A stretch of DNA of 59,256 bases, taken from positions 1 to 59,256 of the forward strand of contig JANOVV010000047.1 of the NCBI GenBank assembly GCA_031417555.1. The letters run 5' to 3'. This DNA comes from JADKIH01 sp031417555. Its GTDB lineage: Bacteria; Bacteroidota; Bacteroidia; AKYH767-A; 2013-40CM-41-45. The position numbers and the translations under genes were made by a program. Under the pieces are notes generated by a model, which had not been told where the DNA came from, did no database searches, and worked only from the letters and a program-made list of their open reading frames with translations. Below are positions 27,225-36,630 of this stretch, piece after piece. Position 1 is the stretch's first letter. The number at the start of each line of letters is the position of its first letter.

Positions 27225-27973
27225 CGTATTGCAATGTTTTGATTTTTTAAATAATATTTTAAATCAGGAATTGGAATTTCATTGTAATGAAAAATACTTG
27301 CAGCTAGACCGGCACTGGCTTTGGTCTGTTCAAATAAATCTATGAAATGTTCTTTGCTTCCGGCACCCCCTGAAGCAATAACAGGAATATTTACCAGATC
27401 GCATACCAATTTCGTTATGTCTAAAGCGAATCCATTTTTAGTACCATCGTTGTTCATAGAAGTCAACAAGATTTCACCGGCGCCTGACTTTTCAACTATT
27501 TCAACCCAATCAATTGTTTTAAGCAGGGTAGGAGTCTTTCCTCCATTTACATAAACCATCCATTTATTGTTTTCGAATTTTGTATCTATGGCAACAACGA
27601 CACATTGGCTTCCATATTGATCTGCAATTTCAGAAATCAATTGTGGATTCTTTATTGCTGATGAGTTAATACTGATTTTATCGGCTCCGGATTTGATAAG
27701 GATTGAAACATCTTCCAGTGAATTAATTCCACCTCCGACCGTAAATGGAATATTTATTTGCCTGGCTATTTTTTCTACTAATTCAGCAAGAGTTTTTCTT
27801 TTTTCAATGGTTGCCGTGATGTCTAAAAAAACCAATTCATCAGCTCCTTCTGCCACATATTTCCTGGCTAATTCAATTGGATCTCCGGCATCTTGTATAT
27901 TAATAAAATTGACACCCTTAACGGTGCGCCCATTTTTAATATCAAGGCAAGGAATAATTCTTTTTTTTAGCAC
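27221..27973 (-). CDS. hisF: imidazole glycerol phosphate synthase cyclase subunit
   Basis: 250 residues of HisF TIM barrel: RIIPCLDIKNGRTVKG, the catalytic Asp in CLDIKNG and the second Asp in LLTSMNNDGTKNGF, FTVGGGINS and ASGGAG phosphate-binding loops. It pairs with HisH to make IGP and AICAR from PRFAR and ammonia. The start codon is GTG at 27973, overlapping the hisA end by 7 nt, so coupling is likely. Confidence 0.97.
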   Translation of the reverse strand: MLKKRIIPCLDIKNGRTVKGVNFINIQDAGDPIELARKYVAEGADELVFLDITATIEKRKTLAELVEKIARQINIPFTVGGGINSLEDVSILIKSGADKISINSSAIKNPQLISEIADQYGSQCVVVAIDTKFENNKWMVYVNGGKTPTLLKTIDWVEIVEKSGAGEILLTSMNNDGTKNGFALDITKLVCDLVNIPVIASGGAGSKEHFIDLFEQTKASAGLAASIFHYNEIPIPDLKYYLKNQNIAIR

Positions 27974-28680
27974 AATGAATGTATTTCTTTTAAACTTATT
28001 TTGTTTTCATAAATCGCTTTGCCAATAATTACACCTTCACATCCTATACTTTTAACTTGTATTAAATCCGCCATAGAAGAAATTCCACCGCTTGCAATTA
28101 GTTTTACTTTTGTCTTTTTCAGTATTTCAGCATAAAGATCATTATTCACACCTTGTAACATTCCATCTTTCTCAACATCTGTGCAAATAACATATTTTAT
28201 TCCCTTTGCTTCAAATTGTGAGATGTAATCTACTACATCTGTTTCTGATTTTTCTAACCACCCCAAAGTGGCTATTTTACGATTTGTACAATCAGCACCG
28301 AGGATAATTTTAAAAGGTCCGTAAAGAGATATCCATTCTTCAAACAATTCCGGGTTTTGGATAGCAATACTTCCACCGGTAATTTGTGAAGCACCGTTTT
28401 CAAAAGCAATTTGTAAGTCTTCATTACTTTTTATTCCACCACCAAAATCAATTTTTAATTTAGTATTATTAGCAATATTTTTTAGTATTTTATGATTGAC
28501 AATATGTTTAGATTTAGCACCATCAAGATCTACCAAGTGCAAATACTCAATTCCATTTGCTTCAAATTCTTTAGCAACTTCCAGCGGATTTTCATTATAG
28601 ATTATTTGTGTGTTAAAATCACCTTTTGTGAGCCTTACACATTTACCATTTATGATATCAATTGCTGGAATGATTCTCAT
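27967..28680 (-). CDS. hisA: ProFAR isomerase
   Basis: 237 residues of HisA: MRIIPAIDIINGKCVRLTKGD with the catalytic Asp of the AIDIINGKCVRL motif, KIDFGGGIKS, the second Asp in CTDVEKDGMLQGVN and a IASGGISS phosphate loop. It converts ProFAR to PRFAR, step 4 of the pathway. Overlaps hisH by 4 nt. Confidence 0.97.
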   Translation of the reverse strand: MRIIPAIDIINGKCVRLTKGDFNTQIIYNENPLEVAKEFEANGIEYLHLVDLDGAKSKHIVNHKILKNIANNTKLKIDFGGGIKSNEDLQIAFENGASQITGGSIAIQNPELFEEWISLYGPFKIILGADCTNRKIATLGWLEKSETDVVDYISQFEAKGIKYVICTDVEKDGMLQGVNNDLYAEILKKTKVKLIASGGISSMADLIQVKSIGCEGVIIGKAIYENKISLKEIHSLC

Positions 28681-29297
28681 CGATTTTTAGAATTGCTGTT
28701 TTCAGAATTTGTTCCTGAATTTAATGATAGAAAATTGAATAATATTTTTTCACCTACAACTGCTGATTTTTCAGGATGGAATTGAGTTGAATAAAAATTA
28801 TTTTTTTCGAGTGCTGCGCTGAAAGGAAGAATATAATCGCATATCGCTGTTGTATTAGCGCAAATTTCTGAATAGTAGCTGTGAATGAAGTATACATCCT
28901 CTTTTTCCTGAATTCCCTTAAATAAATCGCTGTTCATTTTTTTCAAATCATTCCAACCCATGTGTGGTATAATTTCTTTCTTTGGAAACAATTTTACTGC
29001 AGTATTAAAAATACCCAAACACTCCGTATTTCCTTCTTCTGAATAATTGCACATCAGTTGTTGACCAAGGCAAATTCCCAAAACAGGTTGTTGAAGTGTT
29101 TTGATTAATTGATCAAGTTTTTTTTCTTTTAAATACTTCATTGCAGAACCGGCTTCTCCTACACCGGGAAAAATAACTTTATCTGATCTTTTTATTTCAT
29201 CAATGTTGTCCGTAACTATACACTTATACCCTAATCTGTTTACAGCATTTTCAACAGACTTAATATTTCCTGCATTATATTTGATAATTGCGATCAT
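28677..29297 (-). CDS. hisH: imidazole glycerol phosphate synthase glutaminase subunit
   Basis: 206 residues of the class I amidotransferase HisH: IIKYNAGNIKSVENAVNRLG, nucleophile Cys in LGICLGQQLM, and the His-Glu pair in TQFHPEKS near the C-terminus. It gives ammonia to HisF. The C-terminus is a short Ser/Asn-rich tail (NSGTNSENSNSKNR). Overlaps hisB by 4 nt. Confidence 0.97.
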   Translation of the reverse strand: MIAIIKYNAGNIKSVENAVNRLGYKCIVTDNIDEIKRSDKVIFPGVGEAGSAMKYLKEKKLDQLIKTLQQPVLGICLGQQLMCNYSEEGNTECLGIFNTAVKLFPKKEIIPHMGWNDLKKMNSDLFKGIQEKEDVYFIHSYYSEICANTTAICDYILPFSAALEKNNFYSTQFHPEKSAVVGEKILFNFLSLNSGTNSENSNSKNR

Positions 29298-30385
29298 AAA
29301 ATTCCTTTAGTGCTTGGAATTGCAGAGTCACCGGTTTTTTTTATTGCCATTTTAATTGCTTTTGCAAATCCCTTGAATATGGCTTCAATCTTATGATGTT
29401 CATTTTCGCCTTCTGCTTTTATATTCAAATTGCATTTGGCATTGTCGCTAAATGATTTGAAGAAATGCATAAATAGTTCTGTTGGCATTTCACCTATTTT
29501 TTCTCTTTTAAAATCTGCAGACCACACAAGCCATGGCCGGCCGCCAAAATCAATAGCAACTTGCGATAAACAATCATCCATAGGTAAAAGAAATCCATAT
29601 CGTTCAATTCCTTTTTTACTTCCGAGCGCTTTTAGAAAGGCTTCTCCTAATGTAATGGCAACATCTTCTATAGTATGGTGTTCGTCTATATGCAAATCAC
29701 CGTTGACTTTTACAAACAAATCTAAATTACCGTGCTTGGAAATTTGCTCAAGCATGTGGTCAAAAAATCCAAGTCCGGTTGAAATTGAACTTTTTCCTGT
29801 TCCGTCAAGGTTTAACTCAAGTTCTATATTTGTCTCTGAAGTTTTGCGTTGTATTTTTATCTTTCGTGGATTTGATTTAAAATATTTATAAATATCTTCC
29901 CAGTTAGTTGTTGTTAAAATGGCATCAGCGTTAATTTCTTTATTCAAATAAATTGCCTGACACGATAAATTTTTAGCAAGTTGAATATCAGTTAACCGGT
30001 CTCCGATCACAAATGAATTGGAAAGATCAACATTCCCATTCATATAATGTTTAAGCATACCAATTCCCGGCTTTCTTGTCGGTAAATTATCGTGAGGAAA
30101 AGTTTTATCAATTAAAACTTCTTTGAATTCTATTCCTTCATTTTTAAACGCCTGAATAATTTTATTTTGAGCGGTCCAAAAGTTTTCTTCAGGAAAAGAT
30201 TTTGTTCCAAGCCCATCCTGATTTGTTACCATGACCAATTCAAAATCAAACTCTGCAACAATTTTAGAAAGATATTGGAAAACTTTAGGGTAGAACTCAA
30301 GTTTTTCAAGACTATCCAATTGGAGATCGCTGGGAGGTTCGATCACCAAAGTACCGTCTCTGTCTATAAAAAGTATTTTTTTCAT
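29294..30385 (-). CDS. hisB: bifunctional histidinol phosphatase / imidazoleglycerol-phosphate dehydratase
   Basis: 363 residues. The N-terminal HAD-type phosphatase (1-165) starts FIDRDGTL with the two catalytic Asp and has VMVTNQDGLGT. The C-terminal IGP dehydratase (170-363) has the metal His motifs DHMLEQISKHG, DEHHTIEDVAI and HFFKSFSDNAKCNLNIKAEGENEHHKIEA. The fused form is the common one in Bacteroidota and enterobacteria. Catalyses steps 6 and 8. Overlaps hisC by 4 nt. Confidence 0.97.
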   Translation of the reverse strand: MKKILFIDRDGTLVIEPPSDLQLDSLEKLEFYPKVFQYLSKIVAEFDFELVMVTNQDGLGTKSFPEENFWTAQNKIIQAFKNEGIEFKEVLIDKTFPHDNLPTRKPGIGMLKHYMNGNVDLSNSFVIGDRLTDIQLAKNLSCQAIYLNKEINADAILTTTNWEDIYKYFKSNPRKIKIQRKTSETNIELELNLDGTGKSSISTGLGFFDHMLEQISKHGNLDLFVKVNGDLHIDEHHTIEDVAITLGEAFLKALGSKKGIERYGFLLPMDDCLSQVAIDFGGRPWLVWSADFKREKIGEMPTELFMHFFKSFSDNAKCNLNIKAEGENEHHKIEAIFKGFAKAIKMAIKKTGDSAIPSTKGIL

Positions 30386-31413
30386 ACTGTTAATTCCTTT
30401 AATGCAATAATTAATTTTTCATTTTCACTTTGACCCCCAACAGTTATTCGTATACAATTTTTAACAAGGTTGTTTCTATTTCTTGTGATGATTTTTTTAT
30501 TTATTAGTTCATTATATATTTTTGTAGCATTTTCAGTTTCAATCAATATAAAATTGGCATCTGATGGATATATTTTGATGATAGATTTTATTAAACAGAA
30601 TTGCTTAAGTAGCCACTCTTTTTGCTCCAAAATACTGTTTTTTCTTTTTACAAATTCGGAATAATTCAAAAGGCTTTCTACAACTGCATTTTGATTGAGT
30701 GTGCTAACATTATAGGGTGGTTTTACCTTGTTTAAAAGAGAAATTATATCACTATTCGAATATGCGACACCAATTCGAACAGCTGCTAAAGCCCATGCTT
30801 TACTGAATGTTTGTGAAACAATTAAATTAGGGTATTCGTTGATTTTATCTATTAATGAAGTCGAATCACTAAAATCATTATAGGCTTCATCAACAAATAC
30901 AATTCCTTGAAATTTTTCGATTATATTTTCTATGTTCTTAATATTATTTCCCGTGGGATTATTTGGCGAACATATAAATAACAGTTTAATGGTATCATCC
31001 GTAAAATAATTTTCCAGAGAATTAAAATCAATTTGAAATTTATCGTTTAATGATACTTTAATAATTTTTATGTCATTTATTTCTGCTGAAACCTCATACA
31101 TTCCATAAGTAGGAGTAAGAATGATAGCTTTGTCTATTCCTGGGTTACAAAATATGCGGTAGGTTAAATCTATAATTTCATCACTACCATTTCCAATAAA
31201 TATATTATTTTCTTTAACAGACTTTAGTTGGCTTATTGATTTTTTTAATTCTTTTTGATGAGGATCCGGATATCGGTTATGTTCACCGAAAGGATTTTCA
31301 TTCGCATCGAGAAAAACTCCTTCTTTCCCGGTGTATTCATCTCTGGCACTAGAGTAAGGCTTTAAACCTAAAATATTTTTACGAACGAGTCGGTTTAATT
31401 CAAATTTGGACAT
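30382..31413 (-). CDS. hisC: histidinol-phosphate aminotransferase
   Basis: 343 residues of the PLP aminotransferase I fold: LDANENPFGEHNRYPDP, SPNNPTGN, DEAYNDF, and the PLP Lys in SQTFSKAWALAAVRIGV. Step 7 of histidine synthesis. Seven nt separate it from hisD. Confidence 0.97.
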   Translation of the reverse strand: MSKFELNRLVRKNILGLKPYSSARDEYTGKEGVFLDANENPFGEHNRYPDPHQKELKKSISQLKSVKENNIFIGNGSDEIIDLTYRIFCNPGIDKAIILTPTYGMYEVSAEINDIKIIKVSLNDKFQIDFNSLENYFTDDTIKLLFICSPNNPTGNNIKNIENIIEKFQGIVFVDEAYNDFSDSTSLIDKINEYPNLIVSQTFSKAWALAAVRIGVAYSNSDIISLLNKVKPPYNVSTLNQNAVVESLLNYSEFVKRKNSILEQKEWLLKQFCLIKSIIKIYPSDANFILIETENATKIYNELINKKIITRNRNNLVKNCIRITVGGQSENEKLIIALKELTV

Positions 31414-31420
31414 GGTAATA

Positions 31421-32716
31421 TTATTTTGAAAAGCGTTTACTTTTTTTCAATCTCAAAGTAACAGCATTTTTATGAGCAATTAATTGTTCTGCTTCAGCCA
31501 TAATTTCTATGGCCGGACCAATATTTTCTATTCCTTTTTTAGTGAGGTGCTGAAATGTAATTTTCTTTATGAAACTATCGAGCGAAACACCGCTATAATT
31601 TCTGGCAAAGCCATTGGTTGGTAGTGTATGATTTGTCCCGCTTGCATAATCTCCGGCGCTTTCACAGCTATAATTTCCAAGAAAAACCGAACCGGCCGAA
31701 CTTATTTCAGGAATGAAACGTTTGGAGTTTTTCATGGCGAGAATTAAATGTTCAGGCGCATATAAGTTACTAAATTCAAAACATTCTTTAATGCTTTTTA
31801 AAACGATACTCTTACTGTTTTTTAATGCTTGTTCAGTAATTCCTTTTCTGGGTAATACGTTTTTTTGTTTTTTTAATTCAATTATGATTTTTTGTGAAAT
31901 CTTTTCATTGTCTGTTAATAGTATTACCTGGCTGTCTGAACCGTGTTCGGCTTGAGAAAGCAGATCAGCGGCAACAAAAGAGGGGATACATGTTTTGTCG
32001 GCGATAATAAGAACTTCACTGGGTCCTGCAGGAAGGTCAATGGCAACACCATAATTTTGTGCTTTTTGTTTAGCCGCTGTCACATATTGATTACCGGGGC
32101 CGAAGATTTTATCCACCTTAGGAATACTTTGGGTTCCGAAAGTCATTGCACCTATAGCTTGAATTCCTCCTATGCAAAATATATTTTTTATGCCAACTAA
32201 AGAAGCTGTATATAAAATAACCGGACTTACTTTCCCATTTTTATCAGGAGGTGTGCATAGTATCGTTTCCCTGCAACCTGCCAGCTTACCTGGAATACCC
32301 AGCATTAATACGGTAGAGAATAGGGGGGCAGTTCCTCCGGGAATATAAATCCCGACCTTTTCTATTGCCCGGCTTTCTCTCCAACAGCTAACACCTTTCA
32401 TGGTTTCAATAACTTTATTTTCTTCTTTCTGCGAAGCATGAAATTTTTCAATATTGCTTTTGGCAAGTTGAATAGCCTTTTTCAGTTTGGTGGAAATTTT
32501 ATTAGCTGAATTATTTATTTCCTTTTCTGTTATTTTTAATTTATTTAATGATACTTTATCAAAAAGTAAGCTATATTTTTTTAAAGCTGAATCACCATTT
32601 TTTATAATTTCAGAAAATATTTTATTCACAGAATTATTTAATGCATTAGCATCGGTTGATGGCCTTTTGGTTAAATTCAACCAATCTTTTCTTTTTGGTT
32701 TTATTATTATATTCAT
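31421..32716 (-). CDS. hisD: histidinol dehydrogenase
   Basis: 431 residues of HisD: YIPGGTAPLFSTVLMLGIPGKLAG, FGPGNQYVTAAK, DLPAGPSEVLIIAD, the zinc/active-site AEHGSDSQVILL and APEHL, and DYASGTNHTLPTNGFAR. Oxidises histidinol to histidine with two NAD. Placed directly after hisG with a 24-nt gap. Confidence 0.97.
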   Translation of the reverse strand: MNIIIKPKRKDWLNLTKRPSTDANALNNSVNKIFSEIIKNGDSALKKYSLLFDKVSLNKLKITEKEINNSANKISTKLKKAIQLAKSNIEKFHASQKEENKVIETMKGVSCWRESRAIEKVGIYIPGGTAPLFSTVLMLGIPGKLAGCRETILCTPPDKNGKVSPVILYTASLVGIKNIFCIGGIQAIGAMTFGTQSIPKVDKIFGPGNQYVTAAKQKAQNYGVAIDLPAGPSEVLIIADKTCIPSFVAADLLSQAEHGSDSQVILLTDNEKISQKIIIELKKQKNVLPRKGITEQALKNSKSIVLKSIKECFEFSNLYAPEHLILAMKNSKRFIPEISSAGSVFLGNYSCESAGDYASGTNHTLPTNGFARNYSGVSLDSFIKKITFQHLTKKGIENIGPAIEIMAEAEQLIAHKNAVTLRLKKSKRFSK

Positions 32717-32740
32717 TTTATAAAAGAATTATTCTTTGAT

Positions 32741-33598
32741 TTATAGAACCATTTTTTCAATTGGAACGACTAATATCCCCTGAGCTCCCAAATTTTTTAG
32801 CTGCTCGATAATGTCCCAAAATTCATCTTCTTTTACAACAGAGTGAATACTACTCCAACCTTTTTCTGCTAAAGGTAAAATAGTAGGTGATTTCATTCCG
32901 GGAAGTACGGAGATAATATGCGGGATAGATTCGTTCGGTGCATTTAAAAGGATGTATTTGTTCTCAGAAGAATTTCTTACCGCTTTTATCCTAAAAAGTA
33001 ATTTTTCGAGAATTGTTAGTTTGTCGCTGTTTAAGTTTTTATTGCTTATCAAAACAGCTTCACTTAGAGTAACAATTTCAACTTCTTTTAAGCCATTCAT
33101 TAATAGAGTGCTTCCGGTGCTTACAATATCAAAAATAGCGTCTGCCAAACCGATTCCGGGAGCTATTTCTACGCTACCGCCGATTTCTTCAATTTCAACT
33201 ATAATACCTTTTTCTTTAAAAAACTTCTGAAGAATTTTCGGATAGCTGGTTGCTATTTTTTTATTGTTAAAGAAAGACAAACCGGAATAATTTTCATCTT
33301 TAGGAATTGCAAGTGAAAGTTTGCAATTCGCAAATCCTAATTTTTCAATAACTTTTATATTTTTTTCCTTTTCCCAAACTTCGTTTTCGCCGAGTATGCC
33401 AATATCAGCTACGCCTTGTTCTACATATTGTGGAATATCATCATCCCGTAAAAACAATATTTCAATAGGAAAGTTTTTAGCTTCGGTTTTAAGTTTACGG
33501 TCTCCGTTAGAAATTTTTATTCCGCATTCTTTTAATAGTTCCAGAGATTTTTCGCTTAATCTTCCGCTTTTCTGAATTGCAATTTTAAGTTTACTCAT
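32741..33598 (-). CDS. hisG: ATP phosphoribosyltransferase, long form
   Basis: 285 residues: catalytic HisG domains (KIAIQKSGRLSEKSLELLKECGI, YVEQGVADIGILGENEV, ATSYPKILQKFF, GSVEIAPGIGLADAIFDIVSTGSTL) followed by the C-terminal regulatory ACT-like domain (NAPNESIPHIISVLPGMKSPTILPLAEKGW). So this is the hexameric long form with histidine feedback and no HisZ. First structural gene of the operon, behind the attenuator at 33642-33673. Confidence 0.97.
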   Translation of the reverse strand: MSKLKIAIQKSGRLSEKSLELLKECGIKISNGDRKLKTEAKNFPIEILFLRDDDIPQYVEQGVADIGILGENEVWEKEKNIKVIEKLGFANCKLSLAIPKDENYSGLSFFNNKKIATSYPKILQKFFKEKGIIVEIEEIGGSVEIAPGIGLADAIFDIVSTGSTLLMNGLKEVEIVTLSEAVLISNKNLNSDKLTILEKLLFRIKAVRNSSENKYILLNAPNESIPHIISVLPGMKSPTILPLAEKGWSSIHSVVKEDEFWDIIEQLKNLGAQGILVVPIEKMVL

Positions 33599-33612
33599 TT
33601 TGTTTGTTTTGT

Positions 33613-33625
33613 GTCTGAGTAAACA
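33613..33625 (-). promoter_or_regulatory. segment able to pair with the attenuator's 5' arm and loop
   Basis: The transcript TGTTTACTCAGAC here is an exact 13-nt complement of GTCTGAGTAAACA (33667-33655), which covers the 3' half of the attenuator's left arm, its loop and the start of the right arm. Pairing would exclude the terminator hairpin and lie just before the hisG start. Confidence 0.5.
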
Positions 33626-33641
33626 TCTGGTTTTGAGGAAT

Positions 33642-33673
33642 AAAAAAACCCGTCTGTTTACTCAGACGGGTTT
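33642..33673 (-). terminator. his attenuator (intrinsic terminator)
   Basis: On the transcript: arm AAACCCGTCTG, loop AGTAAA, arm CAGACGGGTTT, then a U run (33645-33642). An 11-bp stem with no mismatch sits between the leader peptide stop and hisG. Confidence 0.9.
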
Positions 33674-33695
33674 GGAATATTTTTGATTACACAAA

Positions 33696-33758
33696 TCATT
33701 TCCCTCTCGCCTGAAAGCCAGTATGAAAATGATGATGATGTAATTGGGAAAAGTTCAT
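33696..33758 (-). CDS. hisL: histidine operon leader peptide
   Basis: A 20-residue frame, MNFSQLHHHHFHTGFQARGK, with five His codons (four in a row) just upstream of the attenuator. Ribosome stalling at the His codons when charged tRNA-His is low would leave the later codons CAG-GCG (33713-33708) free. Those can pair CAGGCG with CGUCUG of the terminator's left arm, one G-U included, forming the antiterminator. That explains why the tail TGFQAR would be fixed at RNA level. Confidence 0.88.
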   Translation of the reverse strand: MNFSQLHHHHFHTGFQARGK

Positions 33759-33777
33759 TTCTTGTTTTATAATTGGT

Positions 33778-33809
33778 CAAATATAGTCTCTGTTTTATTA
33801 AAATCAAAA
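33778..33809 (-). promoter_or_regulatory. his operon promoter
   Basis: On the minus strand TTTTGA (33809-33804) and TATATTTG (33785-33778) match the Bacteroidota TTG / TAnnTTTG pattern with about 19 nt between. Transcription would start near 33771, about 13 nt before the leader peptide ATG. Confidence 0.7.
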
Positions 33810-33945
33810 TTTTTAATTAAATAAAGATAAAAATTGAAGGCAAAAGTCGTTTTTATCTTGGTGAAAAGGCTTTCGACGTTTGGCAGCTATAAGAAGTTGG
33901 CGATTTCGAAGTCCCTAATACAACTATTCCAAAATTGTTATAGAT
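33810..33945. other. intergenic region upstream of the his promoter
   Basis: No gene is seen between the SGNH-like gene's stop and the his promoter. It is AT-rich, with no strong hairpin; termination of the acyltransferase pair is not obvious. Confidence 0.5.
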
Positions 33946-34965
33946 TTATTGGTAAATATTTTTCATAATTGAATCAGCAATATGTGGTCGGTAATGTGAA
34001 TTTTCGTAATAATTATGAAAATCATTAGTAATCGAGTTTATTCCGGAAAAGTCATAGACGTTGACCTTCCCAAAAATATTTTCAAGAATTTTTAGATCGA
34101 GTGGTTGAAGTTTTTTTTGATCGTATAAAGGATTTAAGATTACTTTATATTTAGTCTTGTTCGTTTTCAAAATAGTGGAAATTTCAGAAAGCATTTTTAA
34201 TTGTTCATTTCCAATAGTGCTGGGATAATATTCCTGAACCGTAACTCTATTGTAAAAAACTTTCATTTTTTCTATATCATAATATGAAGCCGGATCTTTT
34301 TTAATTTGATCCTCCAAAGTATAATATTGAATTTCATTAAAACGATCAATATATTTCACCGGTAAATCAAAAAGTAGATGACCGTTTTTCATATAAGGTT
34401 TAAACTTTTTTGTAATTTTAAAGTCAAGGTAGGCAAATAAAAAATCTTTTGACAAAAATGCTTTGAAGAATTCGAGCTGAAACAATAATCGATTTTGTCC
34501 TGTAAATGCAGGATGACTTTTAAAGAGATGACCACTCTTTTCTATAGTTTGAGAGAGTATATCATAGTCGAGCACAATCAATGCATTGGAAATTTTTACA
34601 TGACGCCTATTTAGAAAGTCGATCTTGCGAACAATTCCGAGCAATGTTTCGGCCGACCCATCAAAGTGATAGCAATTATCAGAATTAATATACTTTTTCC
34701 ATGAATTTATTTCGTAAAACCTCGTACGCGAATTTCCAAATATGAATGAATCGTAATTATATTTTTTTGAATTTTGGATAAATGTCTCAGTACTTACATA
34801 ATCTGCATCAAGAGTTACATATTGAGGAAGACCGGATTTATAAAATGAATCGTAATTATAAATTATTTTGAATGGGTCCTCAATGATATATATATATAAT
34901 AATATTAAAATGGGTAATGAAATAAGAAATACTTTTATAAAAAATTTCGAAAGTTGTTTTCTCAT
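33946..34965 (-). CDS. SGNH-like (AlgX/DltD-type) membrane-anchored protein paired with MBOAT
   Basis: 339 residues: N-terminal membrane segment (VFLISLPILILLYIYII), then an SGNH-like outer domain with FIFGNSRTRFYE in place of the GDS block and a distal NSHYRPHIADSIM that could hold the catalytic His. Such proteins finish acyl transfer onto envelope polymers handed over by an MBOAT enzyme. It starts 2 nt after the MBOAT stop, so the two are one unit. The polymer being acylated is not clear. Confidence 0.75.
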   Translation of the reverse strand: MRKQLSKFFIKVFLISLPILILLYIYIIEDPFKIIYNYDSFYKSGLPQYVTLDADYVSTETFIQNSKKYNYDSFIFGNSRTRFYEINSWKKYINSDNCYHFDGSAETLLGIVRKIDFLNRRHVKISNALIVLDYDILSQTIEKSGHLFKSHPAFTGQNRLLFQLEFFKAFLSKDFLFAYLDFKITKKFKPYMKNGHLLFDLPVKYIDRFNEIQYYTLEDQIKKDPASYYDIEKMKVFYNRVTVQEYYPSTIGNEQLKMLSEISTILKTNKTKYKVILNPLYDQKKLQPLDLKILENIFGKVNVYDFSGINSITNDFHNYYENSHYRPHIADSIMKNIYQ

Positions 34966-34967
34966 AA

Positions 34968-36422
34968 TTAAAATTGGAAATAAATAAATTGGCGATTTTC
35001 ATAGACTCCCAAAAATATAATAGCAATGATTAAAACGTAATATATACTCCATCGAACAATTGCAGGCTTTCGTAAAATTATTTCCGAAATATTCACTTTG
35101 TTTTGAATGAAGTGAACGGTTTCAAGAAAAATGATAAGTAATACAGAAATTAAAATGCTCTTTTTCCCAATTCCAAAATTTTCTATGACTGGTAAATGAT
35201 TAACCAGCCGGTAAAAAATATCATCAAGGCCAGTAAAAATGTGTGTTGCGATGTAAATTGCCGATGATACATTGTTTGCACGAAAAAAGATCCATGCAAA
35301 GCTGACCAGGGTAAATGTTGTAAGCACCGAAATAAGTTGAAATTTTTTAATTCCAAGAACTGAATTTAATTTTTCTCTTTTATTCTTCGTTATTAAAGCA
35401 AAGACAAGATAAAAACCATGTAAAGCACCCCAGATAACAAAAGTCCAGTTTGCGCCATGCCATAAACCGCTTACTAAAAAGACCAGAAAGAGATTTAAAT
35501 ACCAGCGTGGAATTGAAACACGATTTCCGCCCAGGGAGATATAAAAATAATCCCGAAACCAGGTTGATAAAGAAATGTGCCATCGCTTCCAGAATTCGTG
35601 AATACTTTTGGATTGATAGGGTTTATCAAAATTTGTCATTAGTTTAAATCCCATAACTCTGGCAGCACCAATTGCCATATCTGAATATCCGGAAAAATCA
35701 CAAAATATCTGGAAAGCAAAGAAAACAGTAGCAATAATCAGTGTTAAGCTATTATATTGTTCCGGGTTATTATAAACTGTATCGACTACAATAGCCAACC
35801 GGTCAGCAATAACTACTTTTTTAAATAAACCCCAGGCCATAAGGCGCAATCCACTAGTAACTCTTTCATAATTGAAATCGAAGTGTTCTCTGAATTGATG
35901 TATAAGGTTTTGAGGTCTTTCAATGGGTCCGGCTACAAGCTGGGGATAAAACATAACATACAATGAATATATACCAAAATGTCGTTCAGCTTTTTGATTG
36001 CCGCGATAGACTTCTATAGTATAACTCATTGCCTGGAACGTATGAAAAGAAAGTCCGATGGGAAGTAAGATTGACAAATAGGGTAGTGGGTTCGTCAAGG
36101 CAAAACCATGCAGTAGATATGAAAAATTAGTATTAATAAAATTGTAGTATTTAAAAATTGCAAGTACTCCAATATTTGCAATCAAACTAAAAATTAAAAA
36201 TAATTTTTTCCTTTTGCCTGTTGCATTTTCAATATAAATACCTGCGAAATAATCTATAACAATGGTAAATCCGAGTATCAAAATATAAATCGGAACAAAA
36301 GCCATGTAAAAATAACAGCTGCTTATTAATAGAAGAAACCATCTGTTTTTGTATGGAAGAGCGAAATAAAGTGTTGTTACAACAATAAAAAAAACCAAAA
36401 AATGAAATGAATTAAAAAGCAT
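34968..36422 (-). CDS. MBOAT family O-acyltransferase (AlgI/DltB-like)
   Basis: 484 residues with about ten membrane segments. Family motifs are present: PIGLSFHTFQAMSYTIEVYRG, CDFSGYSDMAIGAARVMGF, FWKRWHISLSTWFRDYFYISLGGNR and the catalytic-His block SGLWHGANWTFVIWG. It moves acyl groups, usually acetyl, across the inner membrane for O-acylation of exopolysaccharide or wall polymers by its SGNH partner directly downstream. Confidence 0.93.
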   Translation of the reverse strand: MLFNSFHFLVFFIVVTTLYFALPYKNRWFLLLISSCYFYMAFVPIYILILGFTIVIDYFAGIYIENATGKRKKLFLIFSLIANIGVLAIFKYYNFINTNFSYLLHGFALTNPLPYLSILLPIGLSFHTFQAMSYTIEVYRGNQKAERHFGIYSLYVMFYPQLVAGPIERPQNLIHQFREHFDFNYERVTSGLRLMAWGLFKKVVIADRLAIVVDTVYNNPEQYNSLTLIIATVFFAFQIFCDFSGYSDMAIGAARVMGFKLMTNFDKPYQSKSIHEFWKRWHISLSTWFRDYFYISLGGNRVSIPRWYLNLFLVFLVSGLWHGANWTFVIWGALHGFYLVFALITKNKREKLNSVLGIKKFQLISVLTTFTLVSFAWIFFRANNVSSAIYIATHIFTGLDDIFYRLVNHLPVIENFGIGKKSILISVLLIIFLETVHFIQNKVNISEIILRKPAIVRWSIYYVLIIAIIFLGVYENRQFIYFQF

Positions 36423-36630
36423 AATTTACTGAATTGTTGTATATAAATGGAACTTACAGAGCTTTCAATTTTTCAAAAGAGTAAATTATTTATTTAATCT
36501 TCGGTATTGGAATTGAAAGCGCTTTATTGGTTGTATTAGCAAATGTAAATCAAAAGAGCAACCTATTATTTGCTATTAGAACCGATTTATTAAATATTCT
36601 TTGTTAATAGGAAAAGGAATATTTACAGCC

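Noticed and set aside
29430..29891. 153-residue plus-strand frame inside hisB
   Set aside because: Shadow of hisB on the other strand; hisB is certain.
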